A stretch of 64,000 nucleotides of DNA from Phytopythium helicoides (Eukaryota > Oomycota > Peronosporomycetes > Pythiales > Pythiaceae), in assembly GCA_024867545.1 (NCBI GenBank), contig JANFNE010000008.1:310001-374000 (forward strand), given 5' to 3'. Positions within the stretch are counted from its first letter, which is position 1, and each line of letters begins with the position of its first letter. Shown here in pieces: positions 51,478-61,807 of this stretch. The notes under the pieces are model-generated. The model ran no database searches and was not told the DNA's origin. It worked only from the letters and a program-made list of their open reading frames with translations. The position numbers and the translations under genes are program-made.

Positions 51478-51509
<32 letters not shown>

Positions 51510-51618
51510 CTATATCTGCCACCAGCTATAATTGCTCAACGTTCTCGCGTCAACTGTCGCGTTGATTTTGTGCGGCTTGCCTCACTGACAGCACGGCTCG
51601 AGAGAGACTGTGTTGGCC
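51247..51618. other. Intergenic with poly-G tract
   Basis: About 370 bases between the cystathionine synthase stop and the armadillo protein ATG. It holds an A10 run near 51404 and the G31 tract at 51479-51509. No gene supported. Confidence 0.5.
51479..51509 (+). repeat. 31-base poly-G homopolymer
   Basis: An uninterrupted run of 31 G, about 110 bases upstream of the armadillo-repeat protein ATG. On the minus strand it is poly-C. Such a run can form G-quadruplexes and is hard to sequence, so its exact length is uncertain. Confidence 0.95.
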
Positions 51619-54600
51619 ATGGACCTTTCATCGTTGTGGAACTATGAGAAGTCTCGAGTCTCCACTGCTTGGGCGGGCAGCAGCATCCACGGTCCCACTC
51701 ACCTAGCAAAAGCTACGCCAAACAAAGGACCAGAAGGGACACAAGATAACAACACCAACAACGGGAATTCGCGACTTCCGTCCAACTTTTCAAACAGCAA
51801 CGGAGGCTCGAACATCCAGCCGCGAAAGAAAACAGTGTCGATCATCGTTACTCGAGAGATGCTTCATCGAAAGCTTGTTGAGGACAGCGCCTCACCGTCG
51901 TCGATTCCTGCTAGAGATCCGACAGGAGCCGTGAGTCTCCAGTCAACAGGAGGACTTTTTGACTCGAACGAGTTCTCTGAAGAATATGCAAACCAAGGAG
52001 GTCCTTCCGCTGGTGTTTCCTCGACTCGAAATGATCAGTCATCCCCTCGTACCATGGCTGCTTCGACGAGGACTGGAAGTGCTGCTTCACCCGTGCCTCA
52101 TCCTCGCGTTAATGCGCGTGTGGGATCGGTTCCAGTAGCATCACTGTCAGTGTCGGCTTCATCTCCGTTGCTAGGAGCATCTTCTTCGTCTACCTCACTC
52201 CTAGCTCCAGCATCAGCAATTGTCTTGCCGCGAAAGAACGTCAGGAAGCGGCTTGCAAACGACTTGAGTGCGGCTGGACAAACATTTCGCCCATACGTCG
52301 GCGACATGTTCAGTACACGCGGCGACTACGTGGATGGCATGTTGTACATGTCACGAATGAAGCGAAGCTATCAGGCTACCTTTGGCTCAGGGGGACGATG
52401 GAGCGACTCAGGCATAGCTGGGCGAGGGCACATCAAGGAGGCCCTGGTCGATGCACTACTAGCCGCGGCTGGGGGAGAATGGGGGCTCGTCATTTGACTG
52501 CAGCAACAGATGACACGGGAGCCACTCAAGGCTCAGATGACAATGGTGGAGATTCAACCGCCCAAATGGCTAGCGATGGAAATGGAGGCAGCTTGATCAA
52601 TGAGCAGGAGGAATGTAGTACTGGCGATGGTGAGGAAGACCTTGCTGGACTTGATCCTCTTCAACGCCAGCAACGACGACGACGGCAGCGGTGTGCACTC
52701 ACACTAAGTAACTGGAGCGCAAATCCCGATAATGCACGGCTCATGGTGCAGGAAAATGTCGTCGAAGCACTCATTTTACTTTGCCGAGGGAGTGGAGAAG
52801 AAGATGACCGTATCACCAAGCTCCACTGTGTGACAACTCTGATGAATCTTTCGCACCTCGTGGAATTTCGTGCAGCAATGATAGCTCAAGGAGCAGTCCA
52901 AACGCTGTCATCACTTGTAGACGCAAGCGAAGATCGAGCTTTACGTACCGCGTGCGCGATTGCACTTTGCAACCTAAGCGGTGTCGAGGGGGCCGAGGAG
53001 ATGATAGTGGCGCACGGGGCTGTCAGCGCACTAACATTACTCATCAATGAACACTCGGGTGTCGCTCGAATATGCAGAAGTGCTCTCTTCAACCTGACAT
53101 CTGTTCCTGCTCCTTATCCAAAGATCGAGAATGTACTCAAGGTGTTTATCTCCTTCGCAGCTTCACCACCTCCTCAACCTACGTCTCCTATCGGGAATTC
53201 TCTGCGAACCAACACCATAGCGACTTCCAATGTCGCTCAAGATGCAAATCTGATCATTGCACAAGCGCTATGTAACTTATCCCTGTTCAAAAGGCTGAGA
53301 CTACGTTTGCTTGAGGAAGGCGTTGTAGCTGCCGTGGGGACTCTACTTCAACCTGGTACACCGCTTGTCAAGAACTGTTGGCTCGAATACTACTTCATCT
53401 CTCGAGTCTTCGGGCATGTCGAGGAGATCTAATAGCGAAAGGTGCACTCGGAGCGCTGGTGGCTCTTACTGGTGGTGCTGCAGGATCCCCAACCACTAAA
53501 CTGCTTATCGCAGGTGCTTTATGGCACCTGAGCAAAGAAGGCGAATATGCGCTTCGAATGGTCTCGGAAGGTCTATTACTACTGATTAATGAGCTAGCTC
53601 GAGGGGTGGGAAGCGAGCCAGACGCTCCTCCCTTGGGCATCATTGAGGCACCTTCGATTGGCGATGCATTGTTGGCAGCATGTGCACATACACTATACAA
53701 TGTTTCGTGCCGGGAAGATTCACGAGCAAAGCTCGTTGAACGTGACGCAGTCACGCTTCTTTCCTCTATATCTCGCCGCGTGACGGACACTGACGCCCGT
53801 AAAATGTGTACGCTGGCTTTGTGCAATCTGCTGAGTGTGCAACAAGCGGCAACGGAGATTCTCAAAACAGGGGCGGTCGCAGAACTGATTGCATTAAGTA
53901 GTGCTCCGTCACAGTCAGTCGTGACCCGTCGGTTGTTTGCACGCGCGCTACATGGCCTTTGTGACCGCTCATCAACACGGCTCGCTGTACTCGAAGCTGG
54001 TGTCATTCCAGCATTGCTCGTTTTGAGTGGATGTGAGGACGGTCACACAAACAACGAAGTAGACGCAAAACATTGCCAGTGGGTGACTGAAATTCGCGCC
54101 AGCTGTACAGCTGCACTCTCAAGTCTTGCAGCAGATTCACGTACTGCTGATGCGGTGAGTACGCCTTCTGTGGTGACTTGTGTTGCGCAGATCCTAGGCA
54201 TTTGAGAAAGGGAATGTTGGTATCGAGCGATTCTGCTGTGCTTGTTTGAGTTTGTTATGCCGCGACGAGACTTGTGCGCAGCTCATAGTAACAAATGGGG
54301 TCAGCAACAGGAAGTGGTGCGGAAGCAACTGGATCGGCTCTCTCAACAATTCTTTCAGCATGTGTGAACTCAAAGGATTTGGAAACAAAGGCATCCGGGT
54401 GTCATGTCCTTGCAAGTTTGTCGTTGCACGCGAGCTGTGGGGCTGCACTGCTTCAAACTGGCACAGTATCCGTATTAGCCTCGCTAGCATCAGTAAAAGA
54501 TCGAGATCCAGCAATTCCGCGCTGCTGTGCCGTCACTCTAGCTAATCTCTCAGCTGAACCTGCTATTCGACCAGTTCTTATAGCTGCAGGAGCAGTCGCG

Positions 54601-57600
54601 CTACTAGCGAGGCTCAGCAATTCGTACAGCGAGGACACTCAGCGTGATTGCGCTGCCGTGCTTTGTAATTTGGCTTGCCTTCCAGGCGGTGAAGAAGCAC
54701 TAGCTCGAGAAGGTGCGGTACGAGCGCTTATGATGATCGCCATGGTTCGCGCTGTTAGCCGGGATACCAAAAACACGTGTCTACGAGCACTGCTCAACTT
54801 GCTGAACGCCGAGACCATCAAAGGGATGGTAGCACAAGAGGGTATCGTCAAAGTGCTCCCTACATTCGCCACACAAGCTCCTCCTTCTTTAGTGTCACTC
54901 ATGTACAGCAAGTTACTACGCCACCCAATTGGCCGGAACGCACTGTGTGCCGAGCGTCGAGCCCTCCAGGCACTTTTCGACATTATCAAATCAGATCCTA
55001 ACAACCTGGGCAATACTTGCGCGGACGAAATAGTGCAAAAAAATCGTATTGACCCAGAGATTCAGTGCAACTTGACCTCATTGTTTGAGAGTCTAGTGAG
55101 CGAAGTCGTTTACTATGAAAACTCGCGAGTTCTTGCAGCTCAAGTGGGGCTTGTGGATGCACTGAATAAAGTGGCTGCAGATCAACTCGCACTACTAGAG
55201 GACGAGGAAAAGTCCCGTGCAGAGGCCTTATCTGACCAACTTTGTCGCACTGCAACTCTAGCAACTGCAATGTTCACGCTTGCCAAACATGAAGAGACTC
55301 GTCTCATACTGGCAGCAGCACCTGCGAGCTTTACGACATTGGTTCACATTATGATGCCACACATGCCTCGAAGAGATTGCTGTCAAGCGAGGTGCGCGGA
55401 TGTGTCAATCTCGACGTTATGCCTTCTAGGATGGTACGCTGATACCCGCGAAAAAGCAGCAACAACAGCTGTCGCGAGCTCACTTGTCCAAATATTACGA
55501 GCGGCCGCTGCACTATCGAGCGTGTCACCTTCGTATTATCCTTTCTCTTCCGTGAAAACGTGTGTGATGACGTTGTGCTGCCTCTCGAGTTATCCTAATC
55601 TCCTTCGTCACTTGCTGGGCGAGGGGATCATGACGTATTTACATGGGATCTTTACCACATCTACTTGCAAGAAGAAGAAGGAGTGGGATAATACTGAGGT
55701 CGCAAGCTCCTGCACTAGCGACAACGAATTTATTGCTTTGGTGTGCATTTTGTTTCGGCATTTAAGTCAAGTTCCGGAATTCACAACGATGCATCATGCC
55801 TCAGAGTCTCATGTCGGATCCCAAGACGGTCTGCTAAGGCTTGTGGAGCTGTTTTCTGCCTTGACAGCTCTTGTTACATCCAATGGAGATGCAGAGTCAT
55901 GCCTTGACTGTGCGGATGCCCTCAGCAGCATAGTATTTAACATCTATACGCCATTCTCACCAGCGTCCAACGGATTTCGTAGATCTCCGACGCAAAAGAT
56001 AAACCCTGTTGCTAAACAAGCACTGATATCAGCTCCGATAGTTGCCAGTATCGCTCAATTACTGACTTCAGAGCAACGACCAGAAACGAGGTGGCGCTGC
56101 TGTGCGTGCTTGTGGGCATTAGCGGTAATACCCGAGAATCGAGGACCACTTGTGCAGCTGGGAGTGACCAGGCTGCTCGTTGGTGAAACCTACCGATCAT
56201 TGGAATCTCTCAGTCTTAGCACTTTGCAGTCATGTGCTGCTGCGTTAAGCTATCTAACCCTAGGACAGCCAACGACTGGTGCTGGTGGTAACGCTGCTGG
56301 GACGGCAGCCACAATGGTTGAAGAAGGCGCCGTTCCTGCTCTCATCGCACTCGGTAAGCTCGAGTCGGATAGTGTGCGCGAGTTTTGCACCATTGCACTG
56401 TCCAATTTATCTGGTCCGTCACCTACAGTCGAAGCTGGATCAGTTGCAGCACTTCTTTCGTTGTCGATTGTGAACGCTTCAACGTCAAACACCACCAGCT
56501 CACAAGGATCAACAAGTGAGAGGCGTACACCTATTTCCTCATCAACGCCACTGACTGGTTCACAACTGTCATCTTTTACGTTTCCGAGTCGCCCACCTTT
56601 TGTATGTGGCGAGCGCCATAAACAGTTTGCATCGATCCTGCCTAGCTTCGAGCCTAACGCCCCACTTGATATGTTACATGAGTTGCACGAGCGTAAGTTT
56701 GAGTCAGAGCTACCCGCAAGCTCTCCACCGCCACCTCGCCTGCCTGTTTTCTCCTCCGTTGAGTCGATCGACCAAGCGTCAGACGGCAACCATGCTGCTC
56801 GGTCAGCTGACAATCAAATCGATCAGCGACCACCAACGCCAACATTGAACGGCGCCGGGAATGGAGATCCTCCGATCATGACGCAGTCACAACCGTTTCC
56901 AAAGATTGATCCAGCGGAATGTCTCTTGGCTATGCACGTTGAAGAAGGCGCTAATAGTCCAGTTGGTGAGGAAGACGGCCGTTTCGCCAATCGATCGGGT
57001 TCCTTACGCCACGGTTTACTCGGTAACCAAAGTGATGATGACGACGACTCTATATCTAAGAGACAGCCAGCAAGGCTACTGTCAGAGCAAGAGGCAACGC
57101 CTACAATTGATGAGGATTCTACTGGCAGTGCTCGAGAGGAGGCAGCGACCTCCGTGACTTCTGTTTCCGAGCAGGATGCATCAAGAGATATCTCAAAAGA
57201 TGCCTCGAGAGGCAATATCCCAACAGGTTTGGTGTCCTCGTCGTCTCTTGCCCGTGTTGTTGGTAAAAAGACGCAGGTTATGGCAGCGACCAAGAAGCTC
57301 AAAAGTAAGCTGCCAACAAATACTCGCAGTCGAAACCCTCTCGCTCCCTCTGGATCATTACCGAGTTTATCAATCGGGACATCATCGGGAATTGAAAGTA
57401 CTACTCCAAGTCGATCATCACTCCAAATGGCACCAAAAGGAGGCAGTGAACGCGTTGGTGTGCTACGAGCACCTCCTGCAGGAAATGGGAAATCTGCCTG
57501 GCAGATTGACGTGCCTATCATGACTGCTCAAACAAAGGATCAACTCCGCAGCTATGAGCGTGGTGATCAGAGAGCTGAGGATACAAAAGCTAGACAAGAT

Positions 57601-57732
57601 CAAGACGCTCGTGCTGCTCTTGCGGCACAAGTGATGGCTGCAAGACTGTACAATGCTGCACTTGAAAGGTCTGAACCTCCGACAGTGGAAGAGTTTCAGA
57701 AGCGCGTGAAAACACTTGGCCTCTGGAGCTGA
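51619..57732 (+). CDS. Giant armadillo-repeat protein, frame broken at three points
   Basis: Four coding stretches lie in order: 51619-about 52475, about 52476-53376, 53378-54154 and 54282-57732, together about 1,990 residues. The first about 260 residues are Ser/Asn-rich and disordered. From about 52690 to about 56480 there are many armadillo-type helical repeats, with phrases such as ACAIALCNLSGVEG, CTLALCNLLSVQ, CCAVTLANLSAEP and FCTIALSNLSGPS. The C-terminal 400 residues are low in complexity. One good intron lies at 54155-54281 (GTGAGT...GCGCAG). The other frame changes are near a G5 run (52471-52475), at about 53377, and a G4 run just after the intron (about 54297). Each is fixed by one base. 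A weak 119-nt intron at 52489 could replace the first. It may be an intact gene with assembly errors, or a pseudogene. The function is unknown; armadillo arrays bind proteins. Confidence 0.62.
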
Positions 57733-58246
57733 CGCTAGGACGGAAACGCTAAGCCTAAACTGCGACTACCGCGCGAACCACCACTCCTCAAGTCTTGCAG
57801 TAGCCATCTGTAACAACGTCATGTCGTTGGGTAAAAGTCAGGTTTGCTGACGATGATGATATACGTAACGACTTGGAAGCTATGTGGATCGTGTCGGAAG
57901 CCTTTGGAGCTTACCGTCAGTCCAGCCGCGCCATACTTTCTGGCTCGCTGAGTATTGAAGAAGCTACGTTGTCATTTGGCGGATTCTTGTAGACTATCAC
58001 TTCACCTGTAAGTGAGCTTTGTTGTCAGTACAAAACTGACTCGACGGACCGACAACATACCTTGGTTGAAGTAACTTGTGCAGCCCTGTACCTGGTCGGT
58101 CTCAACAACAACGACGCCAAAGGTGCTTCTGAAGGGCTCACAATGGAGTAGCAAAATCAATTCCAAAAGATTTTGTGCCAGCAACAAAATCATAAACGCC
58201 ATTCAAGACTTCACTCCATTAACGTTATTGTACACTCGCCAACAGC
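57733..58246. other. Intergenic between two convergent genes
   Basis: About 510 bases. Short frames only, no repeat or RNA gene recognised. Confidence 0.5.
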
Positions 58247-59137
58247 TCACTCCTCCTTCCCGAAGCTGCTGCTGCTCGTGTCAGTGTCGTCTTCGTCGTC
58301 GTCCTCGGATTCGGCCACCTTCGCCTTGCTCTTCCGCTCTTCTTCCTGCTTGCGTTTCTTCTTGAGCAGCGCAGGGACGAGCATGCCGGTGGCGAGCAGC
58401 ATGAGCGAGCCGACGGTGCGCGGGTCGAGCAGGTCGCTGGTACTGCGGAGCGAGGAGAGCATGGCGCCGGCCTGAACGGTGATGAAGTTGTAGGGAAGCA
58501 GCCCCAAGAACACGGACGGCGCGAATAGCTTGAGCGGCACGCGCAGCCATGGGCTGGCGAGGTTGAGAAACCAGTTTGGCGAGAAGGGGAAGACGCGCAG
58601 GAACAGCAGCAAGTAGAGCAGCTGTCCGTCTGCCTGCGCCTGCTGGATCTGGCGGCGGAGTTGCGGCAGCTTCCCGGGCAGCACGCGGTGGCAGAGGCCC
58701 GCGACGATGTCTTCCGACGCGAGGTGTCGCGAGAGCAGGAAGCAGCAGGAAGCGCCTGCGGCCGTGAGCGCGGCGACGAGCGGGAAGGCGAGCCACAGCG
58801 GCAGCACAGCGCCCGCGAACACGTTGAGCAGCGCCGATCCTGGCACGGCGAAGGTCTGCTTGAGCACGTAGAGCGTTGCGAAGCAGAGCAGCGCGAGCGG
58901 GCGCTGCACCGCGACCACGTGCGCCGCGGCCTCGTGCGAGCGCTGCAGCTCCGCGAGGCTCGACAGGCTGCGGAGCGACAGCGCGTCGACGCGCGAGAGC
59001 GGCAGCCCAGCGGCCGCGTCCTGCGCGCGCACCTGACGCAGCAGCAGCCAACCGAGCGCCAGGACCAGCGCGGCGCTCGCGGCCAGCAGCAGCAGCAGCC
59101 GCGCAGCCAGCAGCGCCGATCGGCGGGCGACGGTCAT
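58247..59137 (-). CDS. TMEM41-like VTT-domain (DedA superfamily) membrane protein
   Basis: A single-exon protein of 296 residues, ATG at 59137. An N-terminal transmembrane anchor is followed by the VTT domain: LKQTFAVPGSALLNVFAGA (the re-entrant loop region), AGASCCFLLSR, then FLRVFPFSPNWFLNLASPW and LPYNFITVQAGA. These match TMEM41/VMP1-type proteins, which act in the ER as lipid scramblases and in autophagy and lipid mobilisation in other eukaryotes. The C-terminus is Lys/Glu-rich and then very acidic, on the cytosolic side by inference. It is head to head with the kinase-like gene. Confidence 0.83.
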   Translation of the reverse strand: MTVARRSALLAARLLLLLAASAALVLALGWLLLRQVRAQDAAAGLPLSRVDALSLRSLSSLAELQRSHEAAAHVVAVQRPLALLCFATLYVLKQTFAVPGSALLNVFAGAVLPLWLAFPLVAALTAAGASCCFLLSRHLASEDIVAGLCHRVLPGKLPQLRRQIQQAQADGQLLYLLLFLRVFPFSPNWFLNLASPWLRVPLKLFAPSVFLGLLPYNFITVQAGAMLSSLRSTSDLLDPRTVGSLMLLATGMLVPALLKKKRKQEEERKSKAKVAESEDDDEDDTDTSSSSFGKEE

Positions 59138-59456
59138 GGCAGAAGTGCTGAGGTGGCGACAGTATGCTGTTTGGGGGGAGAGAAGTATGCTGTTGGGGAG
59201 TTATGAAGGGTCGAAAATGGACGCTGAGAAAAATGATAAAAAAAGACTGGCGTGGAGTATGTCGCTTGTGTGCGACCGTCAACAGTGGATTCTACCGAAA
59301 TTAGTGCTTTTGAGATATTACGAATGTAGCAAGGCGGGCACCGTAGGGTTCATTGCGCATCTCATTCGGAAGGAGCTGGAAGGTGCCGTGGCAGCAGACT
59401 CTTCGCCCTCGCTAGTTGGCCATCTTCTCCCGCCGCCGAGCGCCGCCCCCGGCCAA

Positions 59457-60992
59457 ATGTCATCGTCTCGCACGCTTCGCTCGGATTCCGCGCGCTCCTT
59501 GCGGCTCTCGCGGTCCTCGTCGTCCAGGGGGTCGACGCGGTCGCTCCCCGTCGAACGGCCGCTTCCTTCGTTGCCAGAAATGCGCTCGCAGCTGCAGGAT
59601 GAGATCTCCAAGGTCCCGGCGACGGATCACATGACGCTGTTTGTGGCGAGCCAACTCGCCGCGGTCGTCGAGGGGTTTGATAAATTTCAAGACAGCGCTG
59701 ACGTCATGAACCAGCTAAAGGAGACGGTCGTCGACGAGTTCTCGGCGTTCCGGGTGACCTTCGCCAAGACGAACCTCGTCGTCTTCCGCATGGCGTTCAC
59801 TAGGAGAATGTTTGAGCGCCTGACCGAGTTGTTGAAAGCTTTGGGAGACGTTGTTAATAATGTGAACCAAGAGGAGATTGCTGACAGGACAACTTGGGAG
59901 GAAAAGCTGGGTGCTGCACGCAGCCAGGAAGAGACCGAACTATCTGGAATTGCCAAGAAGTCTACCATGCCTTTCGTTCGGAACGTCCAAGGCCACGAGG
60001 CCATGGAAGCGCTTACACTTATGAAATTCGAGATTGATTTTTATCCACCTCCAAGGAACTCCAAGCTGCACGTTGCCTCCATGAAGTCTGTATTCTTTAG
60101 CATTGTTCGCTCTTCCAACGGGCGTGTTTCCAAGATCCCTGATTGGTATAGCCCGCCTTACTTGGCGATCAAGGAGATGCTGCCGCCAATTGGCGATCAC
60201 TTTCTTTCTATGACTAAGCGCGCGACTTGGGCAGATCGCCACCAGAACGGCGCAGTTGTTCCAGTAGTGTTGAAACAGACTTTTTTGGAAGCAGACGGCA
60301 TCGATCTTTTCCGTCGGGAAGTTGAAATCTGGGCATCTTTGAATCACCCAAATATTATCAAGCTTCTTGGCGCGTCACACTGTAGTTCGCCGACGGTGCT
60401 GGTGCTGGAATACGCAACACGTGGAAGTATCAGTGACCACGTTTGGCAATGTGCAAACAACCAGAAGATGTTGTGGAAACTATTGCACGACGCTGCGCTT
60501 GGTTTGCAATACTTGCATAGCGAGCCTTATAATGCAGTTCATGGCAACATCAAGCCGAGCAACTTGCTGGTTAGCAAAGATGGCATCGGCAAGATATCGG
60601 ATTTCGGCGGTGGCTTAGCGACACTGCAAAACCGCGCACTCCAGTACGAGAAGTTCGCGGAAAAAAGTGGCGAACAGGGTGAGGCCAAGTATGCAAACTA
60701 TGGCGACTCAGTCCTTCGTTGGCGTGCGCCAGAATACCAGTCGTACAAGAAGCGCCCGACGTACCAAGGCGACGTGTACTCGTTTGGAATGTGCATTCTC
60801 AACGCTATCGATCGCAACTTTATCCCGCCGATAGGGAAGATTCCACCTGGAGACCTGGAGAATCGCCTTGCCGGGCTGAGTGACACGGCGAGAGAGCTCG
60901 TTGTCGCAATGACGGTGGAAGATCCGATGAAACGTCTGACCATGGACCAGGTCGTTGAGAAATTATCCGAGCTCACCGAGGCGACTCTTTAG
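59457..60992 (+). CDS. TKL-like kinase-fold protein with HGN in place of HRD (likely pseudokinase)
   Basis: A protein of 511 residues if ATG 59457 (MSSSRTLRSD) is used. The frame is open to 59136, where another ATG overlaps the neighbouring TMEM41-like start, so the N-terminus is uncertain. The N-terminal half is Ser/Arg-rich and then helical. The C-terminal half is a protein kinase domain: a VAIK-like Lys in VVLKQ (residue 273), the hinge VLVLEYATRGS, the catalytic loop VHGNIKPSNLLV with Asn364 where the catalytic Asp belongs, the DFG Asp (382) in SDFGGG, and RWRAPEY. Loss of the HRD Asp predicts little or no phosphotransfer. It is tail to tail with a related protein. Confidence 0.75.
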   Translation: MSSSRTLRSDSARSLRLSRSSSSRGSTRSLPVERPLPSLPEMRSQLQDEISKVPATDHMTLFVASQLAAVVEGFDKFQDSADVMNQLKETVVDEFSAFRVTFAKTNLVVFRMAFTRRMFERLTELLKALGDVVNNVNQEEIADRTTWEEKLGAARSQEETELSGIAKKSTMPFVRNVQGHEAMEALTLMKFEIDFYPPPRNSKLHVASMKSVFFSIVRSSNGRVSKIPDWYSPPYLAIKEMLPPIGDHFLSMTKRATWADRHQNGAVVPVVLKQTFLEADGIDLFRREVEIWASLNHPNIIKLLGASHCSSPTVLVLEYATRGSISDHVWQCANNQKMLWKLLHDAALGLQYLHSEPYNAVHGNIKPSNLLVSKDGIGKISDFGGGLATLQNRALQYEKFAEKSGEQGEAKYANYGDSVLRWRAPEYQSYKKRPTYQGDVYSFGMCILNAIDRNFIPPIGKIPPGDLENRLAGLSDTARELVVAMTVEDPMKRLTMDQVVEKLSELTEATL

Positions 60993-61807
60993 GCGACATC
61001 TTGATCGTCTTAATCCGATCGCGCGGCATGTAATGAGCTTTGATGAGTCGCAAAGCTGTTGGTGAAGAAAAAGTCTTCACAGAGGAATATGACTTTTTCG
61101 ACGGCACCACCTTTCCTCAAGCCTGAAGATACGTTCCGTTTCGTACATCCTAGGCTTGGATTTGTCCGTCGGCTTGGTTGCTCTTGACCAAGTTCGCCAG
61201 CATCGTCGCGCAGGACCGCCGCGCAGGACCGCCGCGCAGGACCGGTAGCTTTTCACGAGCACAAGAAATTCATGGGGCACAAGTGCCAACAAGTTCGGCT
61301 CGAGATCTGCAGTAGTTGAACCGATGACCAGACAGTAAGTAGTAGGCATGATATCTTTTTGTAGGCAGAAAAGAAGAGGAAGTAGCTTGAATCTATCAAG
61401 TACCTTTCTTTGGATGCTCAAGCGCATCCTCACCACTCATCTGAAACGGTAGCCATTGGGTGAATGACGTGACTCCGTCATGAGGCCAGCGTGGAGGTGT
61501 AGTGACGCCACATCAGCCCATATACCCCGATGGTATCTTTTCTTGTGTGTTGTTTCACCCTGAGTGTTGCCGTCAGGACGAATACGAATCCTTTTGCCAC
61601 CCCAACATCAATTTACAGTTGTATAAGATTTACTGTAGTTACATCGCGGCCCCTTTGCTCAAACAATCGCGAGAGCTAGGCTGCTGCATCTACCGCTGGC
61701 ATCTCAACGGCTGAGAGTTGTGCGCCGTCAGACCAATTCGCCACCAGCACTTCTCCCTTCAAGATATACTGGCGTTGCGAAGTGGAACACCAGTGGTTCT
61801 TCATCCT
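60993..61807. other. Intergenic between convergent kinase-like genes
   Basis: About 815 bases. It holds three tandem copies of a 13-base CGCGCAGGACCGC-like unit at about 61206-61243. No gene supported. Confidence 0.5.

Noticed and set aside
51459..51647. Frame running through the poly-G tract
   Set aside because: It only encodes polyglycine from the homopolymer and is closed soon after.
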